Origin: an uncultured Aquimarina sp.
GTDB taxonomy: Bacteria; Bacteroidota; Bacteroidia; Flavobacteriales; Flavobacteriaceae
Direction of reading: 5' to 3'
DNA length: 64,000 nt
Assembly: GCA_947489685.1 (NCBI GenBank)
Contig: CANLEM010000001.1
Span: forward strand, 806,001 to 870,000
Position numbers and translations under genes: made by a program. Below the pieces are notes generated by a model. It searched no databases. It had not been told where the DNA came from and saw only the letters and a program-made list of their open reading frames with translations. Below are positions 43,571 to 52,791 of the stretch, piece by piece (within the stretch, counting starts at the first letter, position 1; the number at the start of each line of letters is the position of its first letter).

Positions 43571-44113
43571 TTATTTCACATTAAACTTACAAAACAAATC
43601 CCAAACAACGACACCAGTGCTAACCGAAATATTTAGAGAATGTTTACTCCCAAATTGAGGGATCTCTATGACTATATCACTTTCAGAAACAACATCCTGT
43701 TGTACACCTTTAACTTCGTTTCCAAAAATAATAGCATAGGTTTGATTACTTTCGGGTTCAAAAGTATGAAGCATTGTGGCATTTTCGGCTTGCTCAATAG
43801 ATAAGATTTTAATGTTTTCGGCTTGCAGACTTTTAACCAATTCTAGCGTATCCTCTTTATGCTCCCAATCTACAGTTTCGGTAGCGCCTAGCGCGGTTTT
43901 TTGTATATCTTTATGAGGCGGCTTTGCAGTAATACCGCACAGATATATTTTTTTAATCAAAAAGGCATCGGCGGTTCTAAAAACTGATCCAATGTTATTT
44001 AAGCTGCGTATATTATCCAATATGATAATTAAAGGCGTTTTTGTAGCTGCTTTAAATTCGGCAATCGTTTTTCGATCGAGCTCGCTATTTTTAAGTTTTC
44101 TGTTTTCTTCCAT
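43571..44113 (-). CDS. SpoU/TrmH-family RNA 2'-O-methyltransferase
   Basis: 180 residues. SPOUT motifs: NIGSVFRTADAF (motif 1), IIFGNEVKGV (motif 2) and IPQFGSKHSLNISVSTGVV (motif 3, knotted SAM site). It methylates a ribose in tRNA or rRNA. The exact target is not predictable. It has no N-terminal RNA-binding extension, so it is of the short form. It is divergent from mutS. Confidence 0.92.
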   Translation of the reverse strand: MEENRKLKNSELDRKTIAEFKAATKTPLIIILDNIRSLNNIGSVFRTADAFLIKKIYLCGITAKPPHKDIQKTALGATETVDWEHKEDTLELVKSLQAENIKILSIEQAENATMLHTFEPESNQTYAIIFGNEVKGVQQDVVSESDIVIEIPQFGSKHSLNISVSTGVVVWDLFCKFNVK

Positions 44114-44248
44114 TACTGCAAAAATATCATTTATTCATTTTATTATCGAAATTTGATTGTGAATAAAATTGAATAACTCCTGGTGATGATATTTCAAAAA
44201 AAATAGGAGAATAGCTACTTTAGCTTCATTCATAAAATTAGATGTTGA

Positions 44249-46876
44249 ATGGCAGGAAAGAAAGGCAAGAAGGTAACTCCTTTAATGAAACAGTATAATG
44301 CAATTAAGGCAAAGTATCCGGATGCATTATTATTATTCAGAGTTGGAGATTTTTATGAGACTTTTGGGTCAGATGCGATAAAGGCTGCGGCAATTTTAAA
44401 TATTGTTTTAACCAAAAGAGGTAATGGTAGTGAGCAAGAGACGGCTTTGGCTGGTTTTCCGCATCATTCTTTAAATACCTATTTACCAAAACTTGTTAAG
44501 GCGGGAGAACGTGTGGCAATTTGCGATCAGTTAGAAGATCCCAAACAAACTAAAACTATCGTAAAACGAGGAGTAACAGAGTTGGTGACTCCAGGTGTAG
44601 CGCTAAACGATGAGGTTTTACAAAGTAAAACCAATAATTTTTTATGCGCTGTTCATTATGGAAAAAAAGGTTTGGGAATTGCTTTCTTGGATGTGTCTAC
44701 GGGTGAGTTTTTAACAGCTCAAGGTGATGTGACACAGATGGATAAATTAATGCAAAATTTTAATCCTAGTGAAGTACTGATTACCAAACCCAAGAAACAA
44801 ACGTTTTATGATAATTTTGGAAAGAATTATCATTCGTTTTTTATTGAAGACTGGGTATTTAAAACGGATTATGCGCTTGAAACTTTAAATGGCCATTTTG
44901 GAACTAATTCCTTAAAAGGGTTTGGAGTTGATCATTTGAGTGAAGGGGTTATAGCAGCTGGAGTTATTTTACATTACTTGAGTGAAACACAGCATCACAA
45001 ACTGCAGCACATAACTGCGATCCAGCGTATTGCCGAAGACCAGTATATCTGGATGGATAGATTTACTATTCGTAATTTAGAACTGTATCGTGCTAATGCT
45101 ACAAATGCTGTCACACTTTTGGATGTGATTGATAAGACTATTTCTCCAATGGGAGGCAGAACATTAAAACGGTGGTTGGCTTTACCATTAAAAAATATCA
45201 CCAGTATTCAGAAACGTCATGAGGTGGTGCAGTATTTTTGGGATACGCCTGTATTACATCAAAAGATTCAGCATCAAATCAAGCAAATAGGAGATATAGA
45301 ACGATTAATTTCTAAGGTAGCAACAGGTAAGGTGTGTCCACGTGAAGTTATCCAGCTTAAAAATTCTTTGGAGGCTATAGCACCTATTAAATTACAGGCT
45401 TCTAATAGTAATAATGAAGCACTTAAAGTTATAGGAGAAACCCTAAACGATTGCGAATTACTTCGGGATAAAATTAAAGAAACACTAAATGAGGAGGCTC
45501 CCGTAAATGTTTTAAAAGGAAACACCATTGCTGACGGTTATTTGGATGAACTCGATGAATTACGATCAATAGCTTTTTCGGGTAAAGATTATTTGGATAA
45601 GATGTTGGAGCGTGAAACCGAAACTACAGGTATTACATCGCTTAAGATCGCTTCTAATAATGTATTTGGTTATTATATAGAAGTTCGAAATACGCATAAA
45701 GATAAGGTACCTGATACCTGGATCAGAAAGCAGACACTTGTAAATGCCGAACGATATATTACGGAAGAACTAAAGGAATACGAAGCTAAAATCCTTGGTG
45801 CAGAAGAAAAAATATTGACACTCGAGCAGCAGCTATTCAACGATTTGGTGATTTGGATGAGCGAATATATTAAGCCAGTGCAATTGAATGCTGCATTAAT
45901 AGGTCAATTAGATTGTTTATGCTCTTTTGCTCAATTGGCTCAAGAAAATCAATATGTTCGACCTTTAATGGATGAGTCCTTTGATCTTGAAATTAAAAAT
46001 GGGCGTCATCCTGTGATCGAAAAACAATTGCCTCCAGGAGAGCAATATATAGCCAACGATGTGTTGTTGGATCGAGAACAACAGCAGATGATCATGATTA
46101 CAGGGCCAAATATGAGTGGTAAGTCGGCAATATTAAGACAAACAGCTTTGATTGTTCTATTGGCTCAAATGGGATGTTTTATACCGGCAGAAGAAGCTAG
46201 AATTGGTGTAGTTGATAAAATATTTACCCGTGTTGGTGCAAGTGATAATATTTCTATGGGAGAGTCAACGTTTATGGTAGAGATGAACGAAACGGCTAAT
46301 ATTCTTAACAATATTTCGGATCGCAGTTTGGTACTGTTAGATGAGATTGGGAGAGGAACCAGTACATATGATGGGATTTCTATTGCTTGGGCCATTAGTG
46401 AATTTTTGCATGAACATCCGGCAAGACCTAAAACATTATTTGCAACGCATTATCATGAACTCAATGAAATGTGCGAAACCTTTGGGAGAATCAAAAATTA
46501 TAATGTTGCTGTTAAAGAGTTAAAAAATAATGTACTTTTTTTAAGAAAACTTGTTCCGGGAGGTAGTGAACACAGCTTTGGAATCCATGTAGCAAAGATG
46601 GCAGGAATGCCACAACAAGTGCTGCATCGAGCTAATAAAATGCTTAAAAAGTTAGAAAAATCTCATAGTAGCGAGGAGCTTACCGATAAAATTAAAGGTA
46701 TGCAGGAGGAAGATGAACTACAACTTAGTTTTTTTAATCTTGATGACCCTTTATTAGAAGAAATTAAAGAAGAAATATTGCATATTGATATAGATACGCT
46801 TACTCCCGTAGAAGCATTGATGAAACTTAATGAGATTAAACGTATGTTAACCAGGAAGAAAGCATCTCAGGTGTAA
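44249..46876 (+). CDS. mutS: DNA mismatch repair protein MutS
   Basis: 875 residues. The mismatch-binding FYE motif is present in GDFYETFG (33-40, Phe36-Tyr37-Glu38), then connector, lever and clamp domains. The ATPase has Walker [10 protein letters not shown] (about 618-626), [12 protein letters not shown] and THYHEL. The C-terminal dimer segment is intact. It recognises mismatches and hands over to MutL. Length fits MutS1. Two tRNA genes follow. Confidence 0.97.
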   Translation: MAGKKGKKVTPLMKQYNAIKAKYPDALLLFRVGDFYETFGSDAIKAAAILNIVLTKRGNGSEQETALAGFPHHSLNTYLPKLVKAGERVAICDQLEDPKQTKTIVKRGVTELVTPGVALNDEVLQSKTNNFLCAVHYGKKGLGIAFLDVSTGEFLTAQGDVTQMDKLMQNFNPSEVLITKPKKQTFYDNFGKNYHSFFIEDWVFKTDYALETLNGHFGTNSLKGFGVDHLSEGVIAAGVILHYLSETQHHKLQHITAIQRIAEDQYIWMDRFTIRNLELYRANATNAVTLLDVIDKTISPMGGRTLKRWLALPLKNITSIQKRHEVVQYFWDTPVLHQKIQHQIKQIGDIERLISKVATGKVCPREVIQLKNSLEAIAPIKLQASNSNNEALKVIGETLNDCELLRDKIKETLNEEAPVNVLKGNTIADGYLDELDELRSIAFSGKDYLDKMLERETETTGITSLKIASNNVFGYYIEVRNTHKDKVPDTWIRKQTLVNAERYITEELKEYEAKILGAEEKILTLEQQLFNDLVIWMSEYIKPVQLNAALIGQLDCLCSFAQLAQENQYVRPLMDESFDLEIKNGRHPVIEKQLPPGEQYIANDVLLDREQQQMIMITGPNMSGKSAILRQTALIVLLAQMGCFIPAEEARIGVVDKIFTRVGASDNISMGESTFMVEMNETANILNNISDRSLVLLDEIGRGTSTYDGISIAWAISEFLHEHPARPKTLFATHYHELNEMCETFGRIKNYNVAVKELKNNVLFLRKLVPGGSEHSFGIHVAKMAGMPQQVLHRANKMLKKLEKSHSSEELTDKIKGMQEEDELQLSFFNLDDPLLEEIKEEILHIDIDTLTPVEALMKLNEIKRMLTRKKASQV

Positions 46877-46904
46877 TTTTTTTTATTCTTTTTTCGAAAA
46901 AGAC

Positions 46905-46934
46905 TTTGGTATTATTATAATTGTTTTAAATTTG
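46905..46934 (+). promoter_or_regulatory. Promoter of the tRNA-Gly-tRNA-Leu pair
   Basis: TTTG (46905-46908), then 18 bp, then TAAATTTG (46927-46934) is a full match to the Bacteroidota pattern, 37 bp before tRNA-Gly. Confidence 0.7.
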
Positions 46935-46971
46935 CATCCGCAATAACGAATTGCGTAGTTCTTAAAATACT

Positions 46972-47043
46972 GCGAAAGTAGCTCAGGGGTAGAGCATCAC
47001 CTTGCCAAGGTGAGGGTCGCGGGTTCAAATCCCGTCTTTCGCT
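46972..47043 (+). tRNA. tRNA-Gly (GCC)
   Basis: A 72-nt cloverleaf. Acceptor GCGAAAG pairs with CTTTCGC and the anticodon stem is CACCT/AGGTG with loop TGCCA, so the anticodon is GCC. GGTTCAAAT gives the T loop. CCA is not encoded. It is followed 19 bp later by tRNA-Leu. Confidence 0.97.
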
Positions 47044-47062
47044 CTGAGATAAAATATACCAT

Positions 47063-47147
47063 GCTGAAGTGGTGGAATTGGTAGACACGTTGGACTTAAA
47101 ATCCAATGGCCTGTAAGGCCGTGCGGGTTCAAGTCCCGCCTTCAGTA
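47063..47147 (+). tRNA. tRNA-Leu (TAA)
   Basis: An 85-nt class II tRNA. Acceptor GCTGAAG / CTTCAGT has one G:T. Anticodon stem TTGGA/TCCAA encloses CTTAAAA, so the anticodon is TAA. The long variable arm (GGCCTGTAAGGCC) is present. CCA is not encoded. Confidence 0.97.
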
Positions 47148-47150
47148 CTT

Positions 47151-47187
47151 AACCCTCTTAATCGTAAGATTTTGAGGGTTTTTTTGT
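47151..47187 (+). terminator. Terminator of the tRNA pair
   Basis: AACCCTC pairs with GAGGGTT around a 16-nt interior, followed by seven T's. Confidence 0.8.
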
Positions 47188-47273
47188 TTTTGTAAAATGC
47201 TTTGTTATAAGCATTTTACCCTAAATAATGACATTTTGTTTAGGTACCACGTTAAAAGATCCAAGTGTCTTTA

Positions 47274-47708
47274 TTATTTATTTTTTACCGTTGGAACGAG
47301 ACTTATAATTTCTACTTCTTGATTTAACAATGTTGTATTTAATTCGGGGATACGTATTAAGTTTCTCAAATTATTTAATTCTGATTTTGTTTTTTTATTA
47401 ATGATGTTTCGTAAATATCCTGAGACAGCAGGTTTTATAATATTAGTATTTAAAACTTCATTAGAAATTGTATCCAAATCGTTGGATCGATAACTATTAA
47501 CCGCAAAGCGATACGTTACATTTACAGATACGCTTTTTTCGTCGTAAGACATAGTAGATAATTCGTAAAGATAGAAAAGAGTATCCTTTTGTATAATAGG
47601 CATTACTTCTTGATTTATATCCAAAGGGCTTTTAGAATCTTGTTTTTCTTTGCAAGATGTTAGTGTTAGTATAAAAAGTACGAATAAATGTATAATTCTT
47701 CGTTTCAT
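47274..47708 (-). CDS. Small lipoprotein of unknown function
   Basis: 144 residues from the ATG at 47706-47708, chosen because it gives a clean lipoprotein signal (LTSC, Cys19). A longer frame begins 38 codons upstream with no support. The mature part shows alternating beta strands (VSVNVTYRFAVNSY) and a helical mid part. No family recognised. It is divergent from the pentapeptide-repeat gene. Confidence 0.65.
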   Translation of the reverse strand: MKRRIIHLFVLFILTLTSCKEKQDSKSPLDINQEVMPIIQKDTLFYLYELSTMSYDEKSVSVNVTYRFAVNSYRSNDLDTISNEVLNTNIIKPAVSGYLRNIINKKTKSELNNLRNLIRIPELNTTLLNQEVEIISLVPTVKNK

Positions 47709-47899
47709 AAAGCGGCATATTAGAAATATGGGGATTTGTAAAAATAATAAATAGATGAAATTAATTAAACAATTCCTTAAAAACGATAAAACTAGTCTTT
47801 TGTTGAATAGCTTATTGATCACTCATAAATTCACTTTCTTTTTTTAAGTAATAATAACTTTTATATCTTGAACGTTTTAATATCCAAATCTATAACGCA

Positions 47900-49027
47900 G
47901 TGAACAACGAACAAGAATACATTGATAGATTAAAAACAGAAAACAGATTACTTCAGGATAAACTGGATAAGATTAATGCAGGAAAACAGAAGAAAAAAAG
48001 GTTTAGAAAATGGCTTCTTAAAAAGTCTAGTGTTCCGATTTTTGGTAAAAGACTTAAAAAGAGTATAAGTAATGCTATTAATGAGTACAAGGAGTATAAA
48101 ACAGTATCTGTAGATACCGTTTCTGATGTTTCTAGTAGCTTGATATGGAGAATTACGCGAATAGGATTATTTGCTTTTTTGGTTGCAATAGTGCCAGCCG
48201 CAGTATTGATTTTTCAAACTAAGTTATTGATGAATCAAAATAAGTTGATTACAAGTCAAAATAATCTGGTAGAAGCAGATCGAAGATCATCCCTTGTTTT
48301 TGTGATGGGAGATGTATTGGCGGACCTCAATGAAGAATTAAAATATAAAGGATCAGGAAGTCGAAATATTAGTAAAACCTTAGAAGCAAGAATAATTGGA
48401 TTGTGTATGGCTATGAAGCCCTATCGATTTATCGAAAATGGTGAATTAATAAAAAAACCAATTAGTCCAGAGCGGGGGCAATTATTATTTAGCTTGTTAA
48501 AAAGTGATTTGGGAACAGAATCTTCTCAGGATATATTAAACTCTGCTGATTTTAATTACACTAACCTTAGAAAAGTGAATTTAGGAAGGAGTGTAAATCT
48601 AAAATATGCAAGGTTGAATTATGCCGACTTGAGCGAAGCACAAATGCCAGCTGCTAATTTGGAACGAAGTGAGCTTAAAGAGGCGCAGATGAATAAAATA
48701 AATTTATCAGATGCAATTCTTAAAAGAGCGAGATTACACAATGCTAATCTGCAGCGAGCAGAATTATTAAGTGTAGATTTAACTCATGCAAATTTGTTTG
48801 GCGCCGATCTTACCGGAGCCGATTTATCTGAAGCAACATTATGGGGTACAAAACTAGAAAATGCTAACTTAACCGATGTTATTCTTGATAATGCAATCGT
48901 TGATAGACAAGATTGGATTGACTATATAGATGATTCATTAAATGTAAAAGGAGCTAGTGATATAGCAAGTAAATACAGAGTTAAAAAACAAGGAAAACAA
49001 CAATTTGTGCTAGTGCCTAGAAAATAA
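47900..49027 (+). CDS. Membrane-anchored pentapeptide-repeat protein
   Basis: 375 residues from a GTG start. In order: N-terminal coiled coil (about 3-28), a Lys-rich stretch (30-55), one membrane helix (about 86-106), a linker and about 24 pentapeptide repeats (215-333; A-(D/N)-L-x-x type, such as ADLTGADLSEATL) forming a right-handed quadrilateral beta-helix. A short C-terminal tail follows. Pentapeptide proteins can mimic DNA or act as scaffolds; a membrane-anchored one more likely organises proteins. No partner is visible. Confidence 0.85.
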   Translation: MNNEQEYIDRLKTENRLLQDKLDKINAGKQKKKRFRKWLLKKSSVPIFGKRLKKSISNAINEYKEYKTVSVDTVSDVSSSLIWRITRIGLFAFLVAIVPAAVLIFQTKLLMNQNKLITSQNNLVEADRRSSLVFVMGDVLADLNEELKYKGSGSRNISKTLEARIIGLCMAMKPYRFIENGELIKKPISPERGQLLFSLLKSDLGTESSQDILNSADFNYTNLRKVNLGRSVNLKYARLNYADLSEAQMPAANLERSELKEAQMNKINLSDAILKRARLHNANLQRAELLSVDLTHANLFGADLTGADLSEATLWGTKLENANLTDVILDNAIVDRQDWIDYIDDSLNVKGASDIASKYRVKKQGKQQFVLVPRK

Positions 49028-49028
49028 C

Positions 49029-49463
49029 TTATTTTGATTTCATGAAAATAAGTTTGTGTATTTTTCCTACTAGCCAATTTCCCGCGGGAAAGTACAGAGC
49101 AAAAAATAATGCCATCCCCAAACTAAAATTTTGAGGGCTAAAGAGCTGATCTAAAATATTATCAGGATACACATAAGATGTTTGTAACCAGTACCCTAAA
49201 AATTCTAATATGCCCATAGCGACTAATCCATAGGCGTACTGATTAAAGAAATTAAAGTTTTTTAATAATATAGAGATAGGTACCATATACAAAATGTAAC
49301 AAGTGATCACTTGCCACCAGTATGAAAATTTGGCAATTTCCATTTCGGCACCAAAACGATTCATACCTAATCCCCATATAAAATAAACGATTATATAAGT
49401 TAGTATTAATGTCTTAGGGGTTTGTTGTATAGTTTTAAACTTGTCTATTAGCATATCAATCAT
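49029..49463 (-). CDS. Four-helix membrane protein of unknown function
   Basis: 144 residues with four hydrophobic helices (about 17-35, 45-65, 73-92, 110-130). No motif recognised. It is separated from the methyltransferase gene upstream by 3 bp on the same strand, so the two likely form an operon. Its stop also lies only 1 bp from the convergent pentapeptide gene. Confidence 0.7.
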   Translation of the reverse strand: MIDMLIDKFKTIQQTPKTLILTYIIVYFIWGLGMNRFGAEMEIAKFSYWWQVITCYILYMVPISILLKNFNFFNQYAYGLVAMGILEFLGYWLQTSYVYPDNILDQLFSPQNFSLGMALFFALYFPAGNWLVGKIHKLIFMKSK

Positions 49464-49466
49464 AAG

Positions 49467-50171
49467 TTACACTTTTATGGCAGAGATCATTCGAAAAAAT
49501 GGTTTCCTCTTAATTTTGAATTCTTTAATAGTACTTTGCTCTAAGATTTTTCTTAATTCATTAACCGAGAAAGCTCTTTGAATGGCAATTAAACCATCAT
49601 TTTTTGCCATATCGGAAATTGGTAATACATAACCCATTATTTTAAATAAATAATAGGCCGCTCGACTCCTGTACAGTTCACTAAAAATAATATGTTTTAT
49701 CTTTTTTTCTTTCGTTTTCTGTAAAAAATGAATAAGATTCTCATTATCAAAGTGGTACATAAAATGACTACTTATTAAGAGATCGCAGTCCGGAATTTTG
49801 AAGTTTTTATCTAATATGTTGGAAACCAGAAAACTAATGTTTTTCTGATTGTGGTTTTTTTCTTTAGCATAAGATATACTTGCAGGATTTCCATCTATTC
49901 CAATAAAAGAATTATGAATACCGTGTTGAGTAAGTTTTTTGGAAATATGAAAAATACAATCACCTCCTCCGCACCCCAGATCAACTATACGCAATACTTT
50001 TTCACCATTATTCTTTTTACAATACTTTAAAACAGCGTTTGCTAATTGTCTATGATTACCTAAAACTGAATTTATCCATTTTAAACTAGATAGTGTTTGT
50101 TTAAGTGATTTTCCGGACAAGGACAAGTCATCCAATTTTTCTGATGTAATTAATCTTACTCTGGGGTTCAT
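49467..50171 (-). CDS. Class I SAM-dependent methyltransferase
   Basis: 234 residues. The SAM-binding motif I reads LRIVDLGCGGGDCIF (about 60-74), followed by FIGIDGNPASISYA and CDLLISSHFMYHF. The N-terminal SLSGKSLKQTL segment resembles methyltransferases found near type III polyketide synthases in Bacteroidota, but no synthase is in this window. The substrate is unknown. It lies 3 bp upstream of a four-helix membrane protein gene. Confidence 0.88.
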   Translation of the reverse strand: MNPRVRLITSEKLDDLSLSGKSLKQTLSSLKWINSVLGNHRQLANAVLKYCKKNNGEKVLRIVDLGCGGGDCIFHISKKLTQHGIHNSFIGIDGNPASISYAKEKNHNQKNISFLVSNILDKNFKIPDCDLLISSHFMYHFDNENLIHFLQKTKEKKIKHIIFSELYRSRAAYYLFKIMGYVLPISDMAKNDGLIAIQRAFSVNELRKILEQSTIKEFKIKRKPFFRMISAIKV

Positions 50172-50252
50172 TAATTGTATTGGATTAATTCAAGGTTTTA
50201 CGATATGTAGTCATAAGAATAATAATAACTTTACAAAAAAAGAAATTGTAGT

Positions 50253-50819
50253 ATGAAAATAAGTGAGATTATAAAAAAAAGAAGATCAGTTTTTCCTCCA
50301 CAATATAATGATACCCCTATTCCGGAAGCTTTTATAAAAACAATTTTAGAAAATGCAAATTGGGCTCCCACTCATAGATTAACAGAACCTTGGCGGTTTA
50401 AAGTACTACGAGGTGATGCAAAAGATAGATTGGGTACGTTTTTATCAGATACTTATACAGATATTACGTCAAATGTTGAGTTTTCTCCGTTTAAGCACAA
50501 AAAGATTATTAACAACTGTAAATCGGCAAATGTAATTATTTTGATATGCATGCAAAGGGATCCCGAAGAACGAGTGCCTGAGTGGGAAGAAATAGCATCT
50601 ACAGCAATGGCTGTTCAGAATATGTGGTTAACATGTGCAGCATATGGTGTGGGTTGTTATTGGAGTAGCCCTAAATTAATTGACTACATGGGGGATTTCT
50701 TAGAATTTGAAGAAGGAGAACGTTGTTTGGGTATTTTTTATATGGGTAACTATAATGCAGAAGTTGATCTAAACTCAAAAAGAAGTACCCTAGAGAATAA
50801 AGTAAAATGGTTAGATTAA
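50253..50819 (+). CDS. Nitroreductase-family FMN oxidoreductase
   Basis: 188 residues. The FMN-binding start IIKKRRSVFPPQY, NWAPTHRLTEPWRF and GVGCYWSS fit the nitroreductase fold, which reduces nitro compounds or quinones using NAD(P)H and FMN as a homodimer. Length matches the short class. A bidirectional terminator follows and separates it from the repeat lipoprotein. Confidence 0.9.
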   Translation: MKISEIIKKRRSVFPPQYNDTPIPEAFIKTILENANWAPTHRLTEPWRFKVLRGDAKDRLGTFLSDTYTDITSNVEFSPFKHKKIINNCKSANVIILICMQRDPEERVPEWEEIASTAMAVQNMWLTCAAYGVGCYWSSPKLIDYMGDFLEFEEGERCLGIFYMGNYNAEVDLNSKRSTLENKVKWLD

Positions 50820-50824
50820 AATAT

Positions 50825-50858
50825 AAAAGCCATCTCAAATGTTTGAGATGGCTTTAAA
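50825..50858 (+). terminator. Bidirectional terminator between nitroreductase and repeat lipoprotein
   Basis: The 14-bp stem AAAGCCATCTCAAA / TTTGAGATGGCTTT with a 3-nt loop has A- and T-rich flanks. Confidence 0.9.
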
Positions 50859-50878
50859 AAAAATACATTAAATTTTGG

Positions 50879-51226
50879 TTACTGCTTTTTTAGAGCGTCT
50901 TTAGCAGCGTCAACCGCTTTGTCCGTTCCTTCTTTTGCAGCATCTACTGCTTCACCAGCAGCGTCTTTTGCAGCATCTACTGCTTCACCAGCAGCGTCTT
51001 TTGCAGCATCAACCGCTTCACCAGCAGCATCTTTTGCAGCATCAACCGCTTCGCCAGCAGCGTCTTTTGCAGCCTCTGCAGCTTCACCAGCAGCATCTTT
51101 TGCAGCGTCTACAGCTTCTGTAGCTGCATCTTTAGCAGCTTCTTCAGCTTTATTAGCTGTTTCTCTACATGATGTTACTGATACTGCTAACATTAGAGCC
51201 ATAGCTCCTAGAAAAATTTTTTTCAT
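50879..51226 (-). CDS. Lipoprotein of eight 11-residue Ala/Asp/Lys repeats (LEA-like)
   Basis: 115 residues with lipoprotein signal (lipobox VTSC, Cys20). From residue 27 to 114 the protein is eight repeats of the form AVDAAKDAAGE, three of them identical in a row (60-92). The 11-residue period is that of amphipathic right-handed helical proteins such as LEA or YtxH-like proteins. It would form a long helical rod on a membrane surface, perhaps in desiccation or osmotic protection. At DNA level the unit is 33 bp, so copy number can change by slippage. Confidence 0.82.
   Translation of the reverse strand: MKKIFLGAMALMLAVSVTSCRETANKAEEAAKDAATEAVDAAKDAAGEAAEAAKDAAGEAVDAAKDAAGEAVDAAKDAAGEAVDAAKDAAGEAVDAAKEGTDKAVDAAKDALKKQ
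50885..51148 (-). repeat. 33-bp in-frame tandem repeat (eight units)
   Basis: Eight 33-bp units encode the AVDAAKDAAGE repeats of the lipoprotein gene. Units differ mainly at third codon positions, except the first, third, seventh and eighth, which also have residue changes. Confidence 0.9.
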
Positions 51227-51336
51227 AATAAATAGATATAGTTATTTGGTTACTTAACGTCAAATGTAACACTTTATTTTAACAGTTAAAAAAGCTTCCT
51301 TAATTGTAAGTGTAAAAGATGTCAAATATTTTTGAC

Positions 51337-52095
51337 TTAAGAATCGTTACTTTTTTCAATAAGATACTTCCAGTATTGTTTGGGAAGATGCTGTAAATGA
51401 GGTTTTATGTTTTTTCTGGAAGTAATATTTGCACTTTTGTAATTTGTATTCCATAATTCCTGGAGTCCACTTTCCTTGATTTTTTCGGAAAATAAGGTGT
51501 TAATATTGTCAAAAGTTATGATTTCTACAGAAACAAGATCGTAGTATATACCATATTTTCTTGTGGTATCAAATAGCAACCACTTATGATTGGTATAGTA
51601 ATCTTTAAAGTGATGAGCAATCAATGGTAGTACGTTAAAATCTGGTGTAACCGTCGCAACATATAAGTCATCGTTAGTTAATCGGAAACGAATAAACGCT
51701 TCCATTCTATGTTTTTCACGTTGGACCATTTGGGCAACCTGATTAATCTTTAAAACATCCTTATTACTAAAATCGGTACTTAAGGAATACCTTTTTGCAA
51801 AAATATGCTTCATGTACTTCAATAGTGTATTCTCAACTCCTTTAATTTCACTCAAAAAAACTTTAAAAAAATCCCTTTGTTGTGCGGCATTAGTTTTTTC
51901 TTTAAACCCTTTCCATACCCGACGTGCTTTATGTTCTTCTGTAATCACTTCTTTAGTGAGTGTGAACATTTGATTATTAGTTTGTGAAGCTTTTCTAATT
52001 GTGGGATCTATGATTTTTTGGTCATATATTAAAAAGATACAAGACAAAAATCCATCAAAACTTCCGTCATAAATTAAGATGGTTTGCGGATTCAT
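51337..52095 (-). CDS. DUF4130/TIGR03915 putative DNA repair protein
   Basis: 252 residues. The start TILIYDGSFDGFLSCIF, then RVWKGFKEK, FAKRYSLSTDFSN and MVQREKHRMEAFIRFRLT are the marks of TIGR03915/DUF4130. The family normally pairs with a radical-SAM protein (TIGR03916) and is annotated as DNA modification or repair, without a proven reaction. Here it appears intact, but the adjacent partner gene is broken (52109-52345). A LexA-like repressor gene is divergent upstream. Either the protein works alone, or another copy of the partner exists elsewhere. Confidence 0.88.
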   Translation of the reverse strand: MNPQTILIYDGSFDGFLSCIFLIYDQKIIDPTIRKASQTNNQMFTLTKEVITEEHKARRVWKGFKEKTNAAQQRDFFKVFLSEIKGVENTLLKYMKHIFAKRYSLSTDFSNKDVLKINQVAQMVQREKHRMEAFIRFRLTNDDLYVATVTPDFNVLPLIAHHFKDYYTNHKWLLFDTTRKYGIYYDLVSVEIITFDNINTLFSEKIKESGLQELWNTNYKSANITSRKNIKPHLQHLPKQYWKYLIEKSNDS

Positions 52096-52108
52096 GTGTA
52101 TTCACTTT

Positions 52109-52345
52109 TTAAAAAAATATCAAGTTGGTAACATCTAGACATAACATATTGTATTTATTTTTTATGTTTTGATAAAGAAACACAACACTCATCTTTAGTA
52201 TAGATATGAGATTCTTAATACCTGTATTATTCCCAATACCTTTATGGATATTCGTTCTTTTGCTACCGCGTTTAGTACAAAACACATTGTATTTGAGGGT
52301 GTCAGAAAGAATTGAGAGCTTCTCTCTAATTCGATCAAACGGCAT
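52109..52345 (-). pseudogene. Remnant of the radical-SAM partner (TIGR03916 type), frameshifted and truncated
   Basis: The N-terminus RIREKLSILSDTLKYNVFC, then SKRTNIHKGIGNNTGI, matches the start of the radical-SAM DNA repair partner, which is normally about 400 residues. After GI (about 52212-52217) the reading continues in another frame as SHIYTKDECCVSLSKHKK and stops at 52155. This corresponds to the family's CHS-Y-T-x-D-G-R-C-V-S-L-x-K block, with the first Cys of that block changed. The downstream CxxxCxxC cluster region is missing. Only 78 codons remain open in the original frame. Confidence 0.8.
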
Positions 52346-52724
52346 AAACAGTAGTGGATGATTTTATTTGATTTTTAAGCGTTCTTAGTACTTCATCAAT
52401 ATCAACCAAAATTTGATGATCGGTAAAGCGTAGCACAGTAATGCCCATAGAGGAAATGAATAATTTTTTAGGAGCATCTTGATTGTAAATTTCAAGAAAT
52501 TCATGAGCGTAACCATCTATTTCGATCGCTATTTTTAGTTGAGGACAATAAAAGTTGAAATGATAGCGCCCCATAGTTTGATTTCTTAAAAAATGATATC
52601 CTTTTTCATTTAGCTTTAGTTCAAGTTCGTCAATAACTTTGATGGTATTATTTAGAGAGTGTCGAATTATTTTCTCTGGCATTTTTTGATGCAATGGAAT
52701 AATGTGTGTGGACATAATTGACAT
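52335..52724 (-). CDS. DUF559-family endonuclease-like protein
   Basis: 129 residues from the ATG at 52722-52724; the frame extends to a TTG at 52745, but that lies within the promoter-like sequence. The core FNFYCPQLKIAIEIDGYAHE, followed by KKLFISSMGITVLRF, is the PD-(D/E)xK-like pattern of DUF559 (related to very-short-patch and restriction-type nucleases). The E-x-D-G motif is the probable metal site. Its stop overlaps the start of the radical-SAM remnant by 11 bp, which suggests insertion into or fusion with this operon. Confidence 0.8.
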   Translation of the reverse strand: MSIMSTHIIPLHQKMPEKIIRHSLNNTIKVIDELELKLNEKGYHFLRNQTMGRYHFNFYCPQLKIAIEIDGYAHEFLEIYNQDAPKKLFISSMGITVLRFTDHQILVDIDEVLRTLKNQIKSSTTVYAV

Positions 52725-52742
52725 ATTTAGTTGTAATTTTTC

Positions 52743-52764
52743 CAAATTTATGGAAAAATTCCAT
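52743..52764. promoter_or_regulatory. Operator-like dyad 1 and possible minus-strand -7 element
   Basis: ATGGAAAAATTCCAT (52750-52764) is a perfect inverted repeat. On the minus strand TAAATTTG (52750-52743) fits a -7 element for the DUF559 operon and touches the dyad. It is probably bound by the divergent S24 repressor. Confidence 0.55.
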
Positions 52765-52791
52765 ATAAATTAAAATTTAATTATGTTAAAA

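Noticed and set aside
50919-51257. Plus-strand repeat-rich frame opposite the 11-residue repeat lipoprotein
   Set aside because: It mirrors the repeat on the other strand. The minus-strand frame has a lipoprotein signal and the plus-strand frame has no start context.
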